Positions 53,439 through 63,427 of a DNA stretch of 64,000 bases are shown here, in pieces. Every line of letters begins with the position of its first letter. Within the stretch, counting starts at the first letter, position 1. Below the pieces are notes generated by a model. It was not told the origin of the DNA, did no database searches, and saw only the letters and a program-made list of their open reading frames with translations. The position numbers and the translations under genes were made by a program. The stretch comes from Pseudomonas sp. EpS/L25 (GTDB lineage: Bacteria > Pseudomonadota > Gammaproteobacteria > Pseudomonadales > Pseudomonadaceae): contig NZ_LNUP01000002.1 of the NCBI RefSeq assembly GCF_001512295.1, positions 932,263-996,262 of the forward strand, given 5' to 3'.

Positions 53439-53981
53439 TTACAGCGGCTTGGTCAGTTCCTTGGCGCGGTCGTAGGCCTTGGAAAAGCCCTTGAGCGACA
53501 GGCTCTCGCTGGCGGTCTCGCCGTTGGCGACCGGGGTGGTCACGGTCAGGCGGCTGCCGCGCTGCATCTGCTTGAAGGCGTCGCCGACGAACTCCACCGG
53601 CACCACGCAGCCCTGGGGAATGCAGGTGTGGAAGGGGCGACTCTCCAGGCTGCGCTTGTCCACCTGCAGCGAGATCGGCTTGGTCACCGCCACGCCGAAG
53701 GGCAGCACCAGGATACCGTCCACGCCTTCGCGATTGGGCCGCAGCTCGGTGACCAGCATGCGCTGGCCCTTGGCGCTGTCCTTCTGCTGGGTGATGGAGC
53801 ACAGCTGTGCCGAGCGCTCCCCATTACGGGCGATACGGCAGATCACCTGCCAGTCGCCGTACTTTTCCGTGACCGAGGGCTGCGGCTCCTGCTGCGCGGG
53901 CGGCGCCGACTGGGCGAAGGCCTGGCCGGCGAGCAGCAGGGGTGCGAGGAACAGGGCCGGGCGGAGGAACCGATGAGACAT
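53439..53981 (-). CDS. Invasion-associated locus B (IalB)-like periplasmic protein
   Basis: This protein of about 180 residues is translated from ATG 53981 (AAGGAC lies just upstream) and has a signal peptide beginning MSHRFLRPALFLAPLLLAG, with cleavage after AFA. Upstream in-frame codons exist but would bury the signal. The mature part shows YGDWQVICR, AQLCSITQQ and FHTCIPQGCVVPVEF, the pattern of IalB-family proteins with two cysteine pairs. IalB was named in Bartonella; in free-living bacteria the role is unclear. The gene stands alone. Confidence 0.83.
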   Translation of the reverse strand: MSHRFLRPALFLAPLLLAGQAFAQSAPPAQQEPQPSVTEKYGDWQVICRIARNGERSAQLCSITQQKDSAKGQRMLVTELRPNREGVDGILVLPFGVAVTKPISLQVDKRSLESRPFHTCIPQGCVVPVEFVGDAFKQMQRGSRLTVTTPVANGETASESLSLKGFSKAYDRAKELTKPL

Positions 53982-54055
53982 GGAAAGTCCTTGGCAGGAG
54001 GGAAAGACGCCAAGGGTAGGCCATCGCTCCGCGAGGGAACACCCCGCCACGACGA

Positions 54056-54394
54056 TCAGACCTTCTTGACGAACTCGGATTTGAGCTTCATCGCACCGAT
54101 ACCGTCGATCTTGCAATCGATGTCGTGATCGCCGTCGACCAGGCGGATGTTCTTCACCTTGGTGCCCACCTTGACCACCAGGGACGAGCCCTTGACCTTG
54201 AGGTCCTTGATCACGCTGACGGTGTCGCCATCCTGCAGGGGATTGCCGACGGCATCGCGGATCACCTTCGCCTCGTCGGCGGTGCCCGCTTCACCCGGCG
54301 TCCACTCATGGGCGCATTCCGGGCAGATCAGTTGGCTGCCATCCGCATAGGTGTATTCGGAAGCGCACTGGGGGCAAGGGGGGAGAGCGGTCAT
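54056..54394 (-). CDS. yjdM: PhnA/YjdM-family zinc-ribbon protein
   Basis: This 112-residue protein has an N-terminal zinc ribbon (CPQC near residue 7 and CPEC near residue 24). It is followed by the compact SH3-like PhnA domain with [36 protein letters not shown] and a C-terminal [16 protein letters not shown]. This matches YjdM (formerly PhnA), a small conserved protein. Despite the old name it is not shown to degrade phosphonates. It lies between an IalB-like gene and a sensor kinase, all on the minus strand with separate spacing. Confidence 0.92.
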   Translation of the reverse strand: MTALPPCPQCASEYTYADGSQLICPECAHEWTPGEAGTADEAKVIRDAVGNPLQDGDTVSVIKDLKVKGSSLVVKVGTKVKNIRLVDGDHDIDCKIDGIGAMKLKSEFVKKV

Positions 54395-54469
54395 GGCGAG
54401 GCACCTGGCTGGAAAGGCCGCGCATTGTATAGGGTTTTAGCCCGTTCGGGTGAGTTCGCCAGCCCCGCC

Positions 54470-55597
54470 CTAGGCGGCGAACTCCACCTCGATCACCGTG
54501 CCATTGTCGTTGCTGTAGAGCGCCTCGCCGCCGAGCTGCTCCGCCAGGCCATTGATGATCTTGAAGCCCAGGCGCTGGCTGGTCCGTGGATTGAAATGCC
54601 GCGGCATGCCCTTGCCATTGTCGGCGACGCGCAGCAGCAGCCGCTGGTCATCGAGACGCTGCAGGCTGATGCTGATCAGGCCGCGCTGGTCGCCCTCGAA
54701 GGCGTGCTTGAGCGAATTGGTCACCACCTCGGCGACCAGCATCGACAGGGTCGTCAGGCGCGACAGATCGAAGTTCAGCGGTTCGGCGCTGATGGTGCAG
54801 GACACCTGGCTGAGCCCCGTGGCCTCCAGCAGGTCGCTGGTCAGCAGATGCAGGTGATGCGCCACCGGCTGGTCGGCGTCGGCCGGATCGTGCAGGCGCC
54901 GATGGATGCGCGAGATGCTCTCCAGGCGAGAGCGGGCCTCCTCCAGCGCCCGGGAAGCCTCGCTGTCATCGGGCAGCTTGAGTTGCTGCAGCATCAACAG
55001 CGAGGCGATGAACTGGATGTTGTTGGCGACCCGGTGCTGCAGTTCCTGGAACATGGTGTTCTGCTGGCGGTAGAGACCATGGATCAGCTGCTGCTCGGCG
55101 CGCAGTCGGGCGCTCGCCGTGTGCATGTGGTGGATCAGGGCGATGTCCACGCCGACGATGACCACGTAGAAGGCCAGCGCCAGCACACCCTGACCATTGA
55201 TCACGAAGGACCACTGGTCGGGAATGAAGAAGTACCAGGCGGCCAGCCCGGAAAGCACGGCGCAGAGAATGCCGGCACCGGTGCCGCAGAAGAAGGCGGT
55301 GAGAATGACGGCGGGAAAGAAGGTGAGATAGGGAAACCCTCGGGCCAGGACATCCACCAGGGCGAACCGCGCCACCAGGGCCAGCGCGAACGCCAGGATG
55401 GCCAATCCATACGCGAGCGTCTTCCGGGCTCTGATCGCACTGCTCAAATCGCTGATCCAGGCACGGCTAGGCGACGGCTTCAAGGCTCTAACCTGCAAGA
55501 TGGAAGGCCGCCGGAGTCTAACGCAAGGCCGTTCCGCTGGCGCTGGCCAGAGGGCCAATGGCGTCTTTATCGGAGCCGACGGCGGCAAACTGTACAA
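54470..55597 (-). CDS. Membrane sensor histidine kinase, HisKA_2/DUF4118-like
   Basis: This protein of up to 375 residues has about three to four membrane segments (about residues 60-160), with FPYLTFFPAVILTAFFCGTGAGI typical of DUF4118 sensors. A HisKA_2-type dimerisation helix follows, with the phospho-acceptor in ELQHRVANNIQFIASLLMLQ. The ATPase part has VVTNSLKHAF, DNGKGMP and RLGFKIINGLAEQLGG. No ATG or GTG is available before the first membrane segment; only TTG codons are, including 55597, so the start is uncertain. It is divergent from a single-domain response regulator, its likely partner. Confidence 0.82.
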   Translation of the reverse strand: MYSLPPSAPIKTPLALWPAPAERPCVRLRRPSILQVRALKPSPSRAWISDLSSAIRARKTLAYGLAILAFALALVARFALVDVLARGFPYLTFFPAVILTAFFCGTGAGILCAVLSGLAAWYFFIPDQWSFVINGQGVLALAFYVVIVGVDIALIHHMHTASARLRAEQQLIHGLYRQQNTMFQELQHRVANNIQFIASLLMLQQLKLPDDSEASRALEEARSRLESISRIHRRLHDPADADQPVAHHLHLLTSDLLEATGLSQVSCTISAEPLNFDLSRLTTLSMLVAEVVTNSLKHAFEGDQRGLISISLQRLDDQRLLLRVADNGKGMPRHFNPRTSQRLGFKIINGLAEQLGGEALYSNDNGTVIEVEFAA

Positions 55598-55743
55598 CTA
55601 TTGAACTCGATCGACCGAGCGCTGCCAGCGACTGCTCTGGCTCGTGCATTTCTTGTACAAAGGGGCGCTTCGTCGTACAGGGTGGGAGGGCGTGACGGCG
55701 GTACGGTCGAACCTATTGCCTTTACCTGGACAGGACCTGCCCC

Positions 55744-56118
55744 ATGAATCGCCCGCGTGTGCTGGTCGCTGAAGACGAGCCTGTCCTACTGGGACTGTTG
55801 CAGGAATTGTTCGAAGATTGGGGCTGCGAGGTACACGCCTTCCAGAGCGCCGATTCGGCCTGCAGCTTCATGCGCGACGCACGACCGCACCTGGATCTGC
55901 TCTTCACCGATGTCAGGATGCCCGGCGTGCTCAGCGGCATCGACCTGGCACTGCAGGCACGCCGTTGGCAGGCGGGCTTGCCCATCGTCATCACCTCTGG
56001 CTATTACGACGAGCAACCGTCATCCGCCATTCAGGCCGTGTTCCTGCCCAAGCCCTGGGACCTGCAGACCCTGCTGGAGCGCTGTCCCGTGCCGGTCGGA
56101 CAGCGGCGCTACGCCTGA
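55744..56118 (+). CDS. Single-domain response regulator
   Basis: This 124-residue receiver has the acidic pocket AEDEP, the acceptor Asp56 in LLFTDVRMPG and the conserved Lys103 in FLPKPWDL. There is no output domain. The ATG has AGGAC 8 bp upstream. It is divergent from the membrane histidine kinase, with 146 bp between; this pairing suggests a two-component system whose output is protein-protein contact or phospho-relay, as often with HisKA_2 kinases. A terminator follows. Confidence 0.88.
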   Translation: MNRPRVLVAEDEPVLLGLLQELFEDWGCEVHAFQSADSACSFMRDARPHLDLLFTDVRMPGVLSGIDLALQARRWQAGLPIVITSGYYDEQPSSAIQAVFLPKPWDLQTLLERCPVPVGQRRYA

Positions 56119-56162
56119 GGGGCGAGCCGCTTTCTGAAAGAAACCTTCGGCGATACAAAGCA

Positions 56163-56197
56163 AAAAGCCCGTAGCAGGAGACCCGCTACGGGCTTTT
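56163..56197. terminator. Bidirectional rho-independent terminator
   Basis: A 13-bp perfect inverted repeat (AAAAGCCCGTAGC / GCTACGGGCTTTT) with a 9-nt loop has T or A tracts on both sides. It can serve the response regulator on the plus strand and the tRNA on the minus strand. Confidence 0.92.
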
Positions 56198-56204
56198 CAG
56201 ATTC

Positions 56205-56280
56205 TGGCTCCGCGACCTGGACTCGAACCAGGGACCCAATGATTAACAGTCATTTGCTCTACCGACTGAGCTATCGCGGA
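56205..56280 (-). tRNA. tRNA-Asn (anticodon GTT)
   Basis: Read on the minus strand, the 76-nt sequence folds as a cloverleaf. The acceptor stem is TCCGCGA/TCGCGGA. The D loop contains AGCTCAGTCGGTAGAGC, the anticodon loop is CTGTTAA with GTT, and the T arm is CTGGTTCGAGTCCAG. A genomically encoded CCA is at 56205-56207. A terminator lies just downstream at 56163-56197. Confidence 0.97.
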
Positions 56281-56363
56281 ATAACGGAGCGCATCTTACT
56301 GATAACTAACAGGAAGTCAACCCTCGGCGGCACCTGGAAAAGGCGCCGCCGGGAAGGGCGCCG

Positions 56364-57566
56364 TCACCCCTCGAGGACCGCTGCGATCGCCTGGATGGTC
56401 GGCTGCAGGTTGTGGCCGTTCAGGGCCGCCACGCAGATACGACCGGTGCTCACGGCGTAGATGCCGAAATCGGTTTTCAGCCGCTCCACCTGCTCGGCGG
56501 TCAGGCCCGAGTAGGAAAACATGCCGCGCTGGGCGTTGACGAAGGCGAAGTCGCGAGTCGCACCGGCAGCGGCCAGGCCTTCCACCAGGGCGTTGCGCAT
56601 GGTACGGATGCGCTGGCGCATTTCGCCCAGCTCGGCTTCCCAGAGGGCGCGCAGTTCGGGGTTGCTCAGGACCGTGGCGACGATGGTGGCGCCATGGGTC
56701 GGCGGGTTGGAATAGTTGGTGCGGATCACCCGCTTGACCTGGGACAGCACCCGGGCGCTTTCCTCGCGGCTCTCGCTGACCAGGGTCAGGGCACCGACTC
56801 GCTCGCCGTACAGCGAGAAGGACTTGGAGAAGGAACTGGAGACCAGGAAGGTCAGGCCGGAATCGGCGAACAGTCGTACGGCCTGGGCGTCCTCGTCGAT
56901 GCCGTCGCCGAAGCCCTGGTAGGCGATGTCGAGGAAGGGCACCAGATTGCGCGCCTTGACCACGTCCAGCACCGCCTGCCAATCGGCCGGCTGCAAGTCC
57001 ACCCCGGTGGGGTTGTGGCAGCAGGCATGCAGCACCACCACCGAACGCTCCGGCAGCGCCTGGAGATCAGCCAGGAAGCCTTCGCGATTCAGGCCATTGC
57101 TGGCAGCGTCGTAGTAGCGGTAGGTCTGCACGGGAAAGCCGGCACCCTCGAACAGGGCGCGGTGGTTTTCCCAGCTCGGATCGCTGATGGCGACCACGGC
57201 ATCGGGCAGCAGCCGCTTGAGGAAGTCGGCACCGATCTTCAGGGCACCGGTGCCCCCGACGGCCTGGACGGTGATGGCCCGGCCTTCCTTTATCAGGCTC
57301 GATTCGGCACCGAACAGCAGGTGTTGCACGGCCTGGTCATAGGCAGCGATACCCTCGATGGGCAGGTAGCCACGCGGCGCCTGGGCGGCTACGCGCTGCT
57401 TCTCGGCCTCGGCCACGGCGCGCAACAGCGGGATGCGGCCCTGCTCGTCGTAGTAGACCCCCACGCCCAGATTGACCTTGTGCGGACGGGCATCGGCGTT
57501 GTAGGCCTCGTTCAGGCCAAGGATGGGGTCGCGGGGTGCCATTTCGACGGCGGAGAACAAACTCAT
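56364..57566 (-). CDS. tyrB: Aromatic amino acid aminotransferase
   Basis: This class I aminotransferase of about 400 residues starts MSLFSAVEMAPRDPILGLNEAYN. Sequence upstream to 57644 is open but lacks family similarity. The substrate and cofactor blocks are NLGVGVYYDEQGRIP, CHNPTGVDL and the PLP lysine in SSSFSKSFSLYGERVG (near residue 245). These fit the TyrB/AspC group, which transaminates tyrosine, phenylalanine and aspartate. The symbol follows the Pseudomonas gene upstream of uvrB. It is divergent from uvrB, with tRNA-Asn beyond its end. Confidence 0.93.
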   Translation of the reverse strand: MSLFSAVEMAPRDPILGLNEAYNADARPHKVNLGVGVYYDEQGRIPLLRAVAEAEKQRVAAQAPRGYLPIEGIAAYDQAVQHLLFGAESSLIKEGRAITVQAVGGTGALKIGADFLKRLLPDAVVAISDPSWENHRALFEGAGFPVQTYRYYDAASNGLNREGFLADLQALPERSVVVLHACCHNPTGVDLQPADWQAVLDVVKARNLVPFLDIAYQGFGDGIDEDAQAVRLFADSGLTFLVSSSFSKSFSLYGERVGALTLVSESREESARVLSQVKRVIRTNYSNPPTHGATIVATVLSNPELRALWEAELGEMRQRIRTMRNALVEGLAAAGATRDFAFVNAQRGMFSYSGLTAEQVERLKTDFGIYAVSTGRICVAALNGHNLQPTIQAIAAVLEG

Positions 57567-57813
57567 GGGGCAGGGGCTCGAATGAGGGGTGAAGGAAAGG
57601 GCGGAACGCCTGGAGCCAGGAGTATAGCCCCCTGCAACCGCCATCGCGACCCAACCTCAGTCGAGGATTTCCTGACGTGTGGCAGTGGCGGAAGATTGCA
57701 AAGAGAGGCTTGCGGCCTCATCTAGGGCGTTCCAGCATTTCCCTCGCTCGCTTTGCCTCGACGCCCACGTCGCGGCGATGACGTTCCTGCATTCCCGTGC
57801 TACTGAGGCAGCC

Positions 57814-59823
57814 ATGTCCGCATTCCAGCTCTCCACTCGCTATACCCCGGCCGGCGACCAGCCCGAAGCCATTCGCCAGATGGTGGAAGGCCTGGAAGCG
57901 GGCCTGTCGCACCAGACCCTGCTCGGCGTGACCGGCTCGGGCAAGACCTTCAGCATCGCCAACGTCATCGCCCAGGTGCAGCGCCCGACCATGGTGCTGG
58001 CGCCGAACAAGACCCTGGCCGCCCAGCTCTACGGCGAATTCAAGGCCTTCTTCCCGAACAACTCGGTGGAGTACTTCGTCTCCTACTACGACTATTACCA
58101 GCCGGAAGCCTATGTGCCCTCGTCGGACACCTTCATCGAGAAGGACTCGTCCATCAACGACCACATCGAGCAGATGCGCCTGTCCGCCACCAAGGCGCTG
58201 CTGGAGCGCAAGGACGCCATCATTGTCGCCTCGGTGTCCTCGATCTACGGCCTGGGTAGTCCCGAAGCCTACCTGAAGATGGTCCTGCACCTGGATCGCG
58301 GCGAACGTATCGATCAGCGCACCATCCTGCGTCGGCTGGCCGAGTTGCAGTACAGCCGCAACGACATGGAATTCGCCCGCGCCACCTTCCGGGTGCGCGG
58401 CGATGTCATCGACGTCTTCCCGGCGGAATCCGACCTGGAGGCGGTGCGCATCGAGCTGTTCGACGACGAGGTGGAAAGCCTGTCGGCCTTCGATCCCCTC
58501 ACCGGCGAGGTGATCCGCAAGTTGCCGCGCTTCACCTTCTACCCCAAGACCCACTACGCCACGCCGCGCGAAACCCTGCTGGGCGCCATCGAGAACATCA
58601 AGCTGGAGCTGGCCGAGCGCCTCGAATGGCTACGCAGCCAGAATCGCCTGCTCGAAGCCCAGCGCCTGGAGCAGCGTACCCGCTTCGACCTGGAGATGAT
58701 CCTCGAGCTGGGCTACTGCAACGGCATCGAGAACTACAGCCGCTATCTGTCCGGCCGTGGTCCCGGCGAGCCGCCGCCGACCCTCTACGACTACCTGCCG
58801 AGCAATGCCCTGCTGGTGATCGACGAATCCCACGTCACCGTTCCGCAGATCGGCGCCATGTTCAAGGGCGACCGCTCGCGCAAGGAAACCTTGGTGGAAT
58901 ACGGCTTCCGCTTGCCTTCGGCACTGGACAACCGGCCGCTCAAGTTCGAGGAGTGGGAAGCTGGCGCGCCCCAGACCATCTTCGTCTCGGCCACCCCCGG
59001 TCCTTACGAGGAAGAACACGCCGGCCGCGTGATCGAGCAGGTGGTACGACCCACCGGCCTGGTCGACCCGATCATCGAGATCCGTCCGGCCACCACCCAG
59101 GTGGACGACCTGCTCTCCGAGATCCGCCTACGGGTGGCCCAGGAAGAGCGGGTGCTCTGCACCACCCTGACCAAGCGCATGGCCGAGGACCTCACCGACT
59201 ACCTGGCCGATCACGACGTGCGGGTGCGTTACCTGCACTCCGACATCGACACCGTGGAGCGGGTGGAGATCATCCGTGACCTGCGCCTGGGCACCTTCGA
59301 CGTCTTGGTGGGCATCAACCTGCTGCGTGAGGGCCTGGACATGCCCGAGGTGTCCCTGGTGGCGGTGCTTGACGCCGACAAGGAAGGCTTCCTGCGCTCC
59401 GAGCGCTCGCTGATCCAGACCATCGGCCGGGCGGCACGTAACCTGAACGGCAAGGCCATCCTCTACGCCGACAGCATCACCGGCTCCATGCAGCGCGCCA
59501 TCGACGAGACCGAGCGCCGGCGCAACAAGCAGCTGGCCTTCAACGAAGAACACGGCATCGTGCCCCAGGGTATCAAGAAGGACATCCGCGACATCATGGA
59601 AGGGGCCGCGGCGCCGGGTGCTAAGGGCAAGCGCCGCGCGGCCAAGGCTGCCGAGGACCAGGGCGAATACGCCGCCGAGTTGCGCTCGCCCAGCGAGATC
59701 GGCAAGCGCATCCGCCAGCTCGAAGAAAAGATGCTGCAACTGGCGCGCGACCTGCAGTTCGAGTCCGCTGCCCAGCTGCGCGACGAGATCCAGGCCTTGC
59801 GCGAGCGCCTGGTCCAGGTCTGA
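57814..59823 (+). CDS. uvrB: Excinuclease ABC subunit UvrB
   Basis: This protein of about 669 residues is the damage-verifying helicase-like subunit of nucleotide excision repair. The start at 57814 is chosen because [20 protein letters not shown] is the usual beginning. Walker A GVTGSGKT is at 38-45, the beta-hairpin region [12 protein letters not shown] near 90, and the Walker B-like IDESHVT near 335. The helicase motif [22 protein letters not shown] lies in the second RecA-like domain. The C-terminal UVR coiled coil is [27 protein letters not shown]. An intergenic repeat begins at the base after its stop codon. Confidence 0.98.
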   Translation: MSAFQLSTRYTPAGDQPEAIRQMVEGLEAGLSHQTLLGVTGSGKTFSIANVIAQVQRPTMVLAPNKTLAAQLYGEFKAFFPNNSVEYFVSYYDYYQPEAYVPSSDTFIEKDSSINDHIEQMRLSATKALLERKDAIIVASVSSIYGLGSPEAYLKMVLHLDRGERIDQRTILRRLAELQYSRNDMEFARATFRVRGDVIDVFPAESDLEAVRIELFDDEVESLSAFDPLTGEVIRKLPRFTFYPKTHYATPRETLLGAIENIKLELAERLEWLRSQNRLLEAQRLEQRTRFDLEMILELGYCNGIENYSRYLSGRGPGEPPPTLYDYLPSNALLVIDESHVTVPQIGAMFKGDRSRKETLVEYGFRLPSALDNRPLKFEEWEAGAPQTIFVSATPGPYEEEHAGRVIEQVVRPTGLVDPIIEIRPATTQVDDLLSEIRLRVAQEERVLCTTLTKRMAEDLTDYLADHDVRVRYLHSDIDTVERVEIIRDLRLGTFDVLVGINLLREGLDMPEVSLVAVLDADKEGFLRSERSLIQTIGRAARNLNGKAILYADSITGSMQRAIDETERRRNKQLAFNEEHGIVPQGIKKDIRDIMEGAAAPGAKGKRRAAKAAEDQGEYAAELRSPSEIGKRIRQLEEKMLQLARDLQFESAAQLRDEIQALRERLVQV

Positions 59824-59963
59824 GAGCCTGTACACGTTCTGCTGCGCGTCGGCCAAGCTGCGTTGAAAATAGCTTCGGAATGCTCATTTACCACTCGTAA
59901 ACTCCGCTTCCTCAGCTATTTTCGCCTTGCTTTGCTCTAGCTCGCGAGAACGTGAACAGGCTC
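59824..59963. repeat. Long intergenic repeat, copy 2, with near-perfect terminal inverted repeats
   Basis: The ends 59824-59840 and 59947-59963 are inverted repeats with 16 of 17 matches (GAGCCTGT.CACGTTCT). An inner pair, GAAAATAGC (59865-59873) and GCTATTTTC (59915-59923), makes a nested hairpin, so the transcript would fold into a long imperfect stem. The 140-bp element starts at the base following the uvrB stop. It is an inverted relative of 53239-53438. Confidence 0.82.
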
Positions 59964-59980
59964 TACCGACCCGTCAACTG

Positions 59981-60002
59981 GCAGCGCCAGGGCTGGCGCT
60001 GC
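59981..60002 (+). other. 10-bp inverted repeat in the gltX leader
   Basis: GCAGCGCCAG and CTGGCGCTGC are separated by only GG, giving a near-palindrome 42 bp upstream of the gltX start. It lacks a T run. It could be an operator or a leader hairpin; function unknown. Confidence 0.4.
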
Positions 60003-60044
60003 TACCATTCCGCCTTTGTCCCTTCGCGTTTCTCGAGAAAGCCG

Positions 60045-61526
60045 ATGACCACCGTTCGCACGCGCATCGCGCCGTCGCCCACCGGCGACCCGCATGTCGG
60101 TACCGCCTATATCGCCCTGTTCAACCTCTGCTTCGCCCGTCAGCACGGCGGTCAGTTCATCCTGCGCATCGAGGATACCGACCAGGTCCGCTCGACCCGC
60201 GAATCCGAACAGCAGATCTACGACGCCCTGCGCTGGCTGGGTATCGAGTGGGACGAGGGGCCGGACGTCGGCGGCCCCCATGGTCCCTACCGGCAGAGCG
60301 AACGCGGCGAGATCTACTGGAAGTACGCCCGCGAACTGGTGGAGAAGGGCCACGCCTTCTATTGCTTCGCCACCCCGGAAGAACTCGACCAGATGCGCGC
60401 CGAACAGCAGGCGCGCGGTGAGACTCCGCGCTACGACGGTCGCGGCCTGCGCCTGTCGAAGGAAGAGGTGCAGCAGCGCCTGGATGCCGGCCAGCCCTAT
60501 GTCATCCGCATGAAGGTGCCGGAGGAGGGTGTCTGCGTCGTCCCCGACCTGCTGCGCGGCGATGTCGAGATCCCCTGGGATCGCATGGACATGCAGGTGC
60601 TGATGAAGGCCGATGGCCTGCCCACCTATTTCCTCGCCAACGTGGTCGACGACCACCTGATGGGCATCACGCACGTCCTGCGTGGCGAGGAGTGGCTGCC
60701 CTCGGCGCCCAAGCTGATCAAGCTCTACGAGTACTTCGGCTGGGAGCAGCCCCAGCTCTGCTACATGCCGCTGCTGCGCAACCCCGACAAGAGCAAGCTC
60801 TCCAAGCGCAAGAATCCCACCTCGGTGACCTTCTACCAGCGCATGGGTTACCTGCCCGAGGCCATGCTCAACTACCTGGGGCGCATGGGCTGGTCCATGC
60901 CCGATGAGCGCGAGAAGTTCACCCTGGCCGAGATGGTCGAGCATTTCGACCTGCAGCGCGTATCCCTGGGCGGCCCCATCTTCGACGTCGAGAAGCTGTC
61001 CTGGCTCAACGGCCAGTGGCTGCGCGAGCTGAGCCCCGAGCGCTTCGCCGCCGAGGTACAGCAGTGGGCGCTCAATCCCGAGTACCTGCTCAAGATCGCC
61101 CCGCTGGTGCAGCAGCGGGTCGAGACCTTCAGCCAGATCGCCCCGCTGGCCGGCTTCTTCTTCAGCGGCGCCCTCAACCTGGACCCGGCGCTGTTCCAGC
61201 ACAAGAAACTGTCCGCCGACCAGGTGCGGCTGGTCATGCAATTGTTGCTGTGGAAGCTCGAAGCCCTGCGGACGTGGGACAAGGAGCGCATCACCGCGGT
61301 GATCCAGACCGTTGCCGAGCACCAGCAACTCAAGCTGCGCGACGTCATGCCGCTGCTGTTCGCCGCCATCACCGGCCAGGCCAGCTCGGTCTCGGTGCTG
61401 GACGCCATGGAGATCCTCGGTCCGGACCTCACCCGCTTTCGTCTGCGCCAGGCGGTCGAATTGCTGGGGGCCCCCTCCAAGAAGGAAACCAAGGAGTGGG
61501 AGAAGCTGCTGGCCGAACTCGGCTGA
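60045..61526 (+). CDS. gltX: Glutamyl-tRNA synthetase
   Basis: This class I synthetase of about 493 residues charges tRNA-Glu. The start at ATG 60045 gives the usual opening [20 protein letters not shown], which contains the HIGH-type motif. The KMSKS-type motif is [10 protein letters not shown] (from residue 251). A longer frame to 59952 runs into the intergenic repeat and is not used. The C-terminal anticodon-binding region is complete ([24 protein letters not shown]). The length matches GltX of Pseudomonas. It follows uvrB, as in related genomes. Confidence 0.97.
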   Translation: MTTVRTRIAPSPTGDPHVGTAYIALFNLCFARQHGGQFILRIEDTDQVRSTRESEQQIYDALRWLGIEWDEGPDVGGPHGPYRQSERGEIYWKYARELVEKGHAFYCFATPEELDQMRAEQQARGETPRYDGRGLRLSKEEVQQRLDAGQPYVIRMKVPEEGVCVVPDLLRGDVEIPWDRMDMQVLMKADGLPTYFLANVVDDHLMGITHVLRGEEWLPSAPKLIKLYEYFGWEQPQLCYMPLLRNPDKSKLSKRKNPTSVTFYQRMGYLPEAMLNYLGRMGWSMPDEREKFTLAEMVEHFDLQRVSLGGPIFDVEKLSWLNGQWLRELSPERFAAEVQQWALNPEYLLKIAPLVQQRVETFSQIAPLAGFFFSGALNLDPALFQHKKLSADQVRLVMQLLLWKLEALRTWDKERITAVIQTVAEHQQLKLRDVMPLLFAAITGQASSVSVLDAMEILGPDLTRFRLRQAVELLGAPSKKETKEWEKLLAELG

Positions 61527-61588
61527 CGCCCTCCCGGCCGGCCCTGTATCCGGGGCCGGCTCCTCGTTCCTGCGCCAGGATGGCCATC

Positions 61589-62200
61589 ATGACGACCCTG
61601 ACTCCCCAACGGCACAATCTGCTCGAAGATGTGCTGGCGCTGCTCAGCGCCACCTTGATGATCGCCCTGGCGGTGAACCTCTATCGCCACGCCGGCCTGC
61701 TCACCGGCGGTACCGCCGGGTTGGCTTTTCTCGCCCAGTACGGCACGCGGCTGTCCTTCGGCCAGGCGTTCTTCCTCATCAACCTGCCGTTCTACTGGCT
61801 GGCCGTGCGGCGCATGGGCTGGGCCTTCACCCTGCGTACCCTGGCCGCGGTGACCCTGGTCTCGCTGCTCACCGAGCTGACGCCGCGCTTCATCGGCTTC
61901 ACCGCGCTGCAGCCGCTCTACGCCGCGGTGCTCGGCGGCGTGCTGATGGGCGTGGGCCTGCTGATCCTGTTCCGCCACCAGGCCAGTCTCGGCGGCATCA
62001 ACATCGCCGTGCTCTATCTGCAGCATCGCTACGGCTGGCGTGCGGGCAAGGTGCAGATGGGCATCGATTGCCTGATCGTCCTGCTGGCGCTGTTCGTCGT
62101 CGCGCCGGGCGCCATCCTCACCTCCATCCTCGGTGCCGTCATCCTCAATCTCACCCTGGCGATCAACCATCGCCCCGGTCGCTACAGCGCCATCAGCTAG
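61589..62200 (+). CDS. YitT-family membrane protein
   Basis: This protein of about 203 residues has five hydrophobic segments and the YitT (DUF161) pattern: ALAVNLYRHAGLLTGGTAGLAFL near the start and RHQASLGGINIAVLYLQHRYG in the middle. AGGA precedes ATG 61589 by 8 bp; ATG 61580 overlaps that site. Members are conserved inner-membrane proteins with no established function. It lies 62 bp after gltX and is followed by a gap of 114 bp before hisC. Confidence 0.87.
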   Translation: MTTLTPQRHNLLEDVLALLSATLMIALAVNLYRHAGLLTGGTAGLAFLAQYGTRLSFGQAFFLINLPFYWLAVRRMGWAFTLRTLAAVTLVSLLTELTPRFIGFTALQPLYAAVLGGVLMGVGLLILFRHQASLGGINIAVLYLQHRYGWRAGKVQMGIDCLIVLLALFVVAPGAILTSILGAVILNLTLAINHRPGRYSAIS

Positions 62201-62314
62201 GAGCTTTCCGTCGCGCCAGCGCAACTTCGATTGGTCCGCGACCCGCCTTGGCTTTAAGATGGCGCCCATTTTCGACGGCCACGGCTGTCGTCATCGCAAG
62301 TTGAAGAGGTCTCC

Positions 62315-63427
62315 ATGAGCTGCGATTTCCTGGCACAAGCCCTTCCCGGCGTACAGAAACTCTCGCCCTACGTGCCCGGCAAGCCCGTCGATGAACTGGC
62401 CCGCGAACTGGGTATCGCACCGGCGAGCATCGTCAAGCTCGCCAGCAACGAGAACCCCCTCGGCCCGAGCGTCAAGGCGCTCGAGGCCATCCGCGCCGAG
62501 CTGGCCGAACTGACCCGCTATCCCGATGGCAACGCCTTCGATCTCAAGCAGGCCCTGAGCCAGAGGTTCGGCGTGGCGCCCAGCGGCATCACCCTGGGCA
62601 ACGGCTCCAACGACATCCTCGAACTGGTCGCCCGGGCCTACCTGGCGCCCGGCTACAACGCCGTGTTCAGCGAGCATGCCTTCGCCGTCTACCCGCTGGT
62701 GACCCTGGCCATCGGTGCCGAAGGACGTAGCGTCCCGGCCAAGGCCTATGGCCATGACCTCGACGCCATGCTCGCCGCCATCGATGCCGACACCCGCGTG
62801 GTCTTCGTCGCCAACCCCAACAACCCTACCGGCACCTGGTTCGACAGCGAGGCCCTGGCGCGCTTCCTCGCCCGCGTCCCCGAGCACGTCCTGGTGGTGC
62901 TGGACGAGGCCTACATCGAATACGCCGAGGGCGATGAACTGCCGGACGGCCTGGCGTTCCTGGCACAGTACCCGAACCTGATCGTGTCGCGGACCTTCTC
63001 CAAGGCCTATGGCCTGGCCGCCCTGCGGGTGGGCTATGCCTTCTCCTCGCCGACCGTGGCCGACGTCCTCAACCGGGTGCGTCAGCCGTTCAACGTCAAC
63101 AGCCTGGCCCAGGCGGCGGCCTGTGCGGCCCTGGCCGATAGCGACTACCTGGCCCGCAGCCGCGCCCTCAATGACGCCGGCATGGCCCAGCTGGAAGCCG
63201 GTTTCCGCGAACTGGACCTGCAGTGGATTCCCTCGCGCGGCAATTTCATCGCCGTCGACCTGGGCTGCGATGCCGCACCGATCAACCAGGGACTGCTGCA
63301 AGAGGGCGTCATCGTGCGTCCCGTCGCCGGCTATGGCATGCCCACCTTCCTGCGCGTCTCCATCGGCACCGAAGCGGAAAACACCCGCTTCCTGGTAGCC
63401 CTGGCCAAGGTCCTGGGTCGTGGCTGA
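62315..63427 (+). CDS. hisC: Histidinol-phosphate aminotransferase
   Basis: This 370-residue class I/II aminotransferase is of the HisC2 kind found with aromatic amino acid genes. It carries KLASNENPLGPSVKALEAI near residue 42 and the PLP lysine in SRTFSKAYGLAALRVGY (Lys230). It catalyses imidazole-acetol phosphate transamination in histidine synthesis, and in this context may also serve prephenate or phenylpyruvate. GAGG lies 6 bp before the ATG. Its end overlaps the tyrA start by 8 bp, so the two are co-translated, as in the pheA-hisC-tyrA/aroA cluster of Pseudomonas. pheA is not upstream here. Confidence 0.94.
   Translation: MSCDFLAQALPGVQKLSPYVPGKPVDELARELGIAPASIVKLASNENPLGPSVKALEAIRAELAELTRYPDGNAFDLKQALSQRFGVAPSGITLGNGSNDILELVARAYLAPGYNAVFSEHAFAVYPLVTLAIGAEGRSVPAKAYGHDLDAMLAAIDADTRVVFVANPNNPTGTWFDSEALARFLARVPEHVLVVLDEAYIEYAEGDELPDGLAFLAQYPNLIVSRTFSKAYGLAALRVGYAFSSPTVADVLNRVRQPFNVNSLAQAAACAALADSDYLARSRALNDAGMAQLEAGFRELDLQWIPSRGNFIAVDLGCDAAPINQGLLQEGVIVRPVAGYGMPTFLRVSIGTEAENTRFLVALAKVLGRG

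Noticed and set aside
54125..55747. 540-codon plus-strand frame opposite yjdM and the histidine kinase
   Set aside because: The minus strand carries clear domain motifs (zinc ribbon, histidine box, ATPase), the plus strand none.
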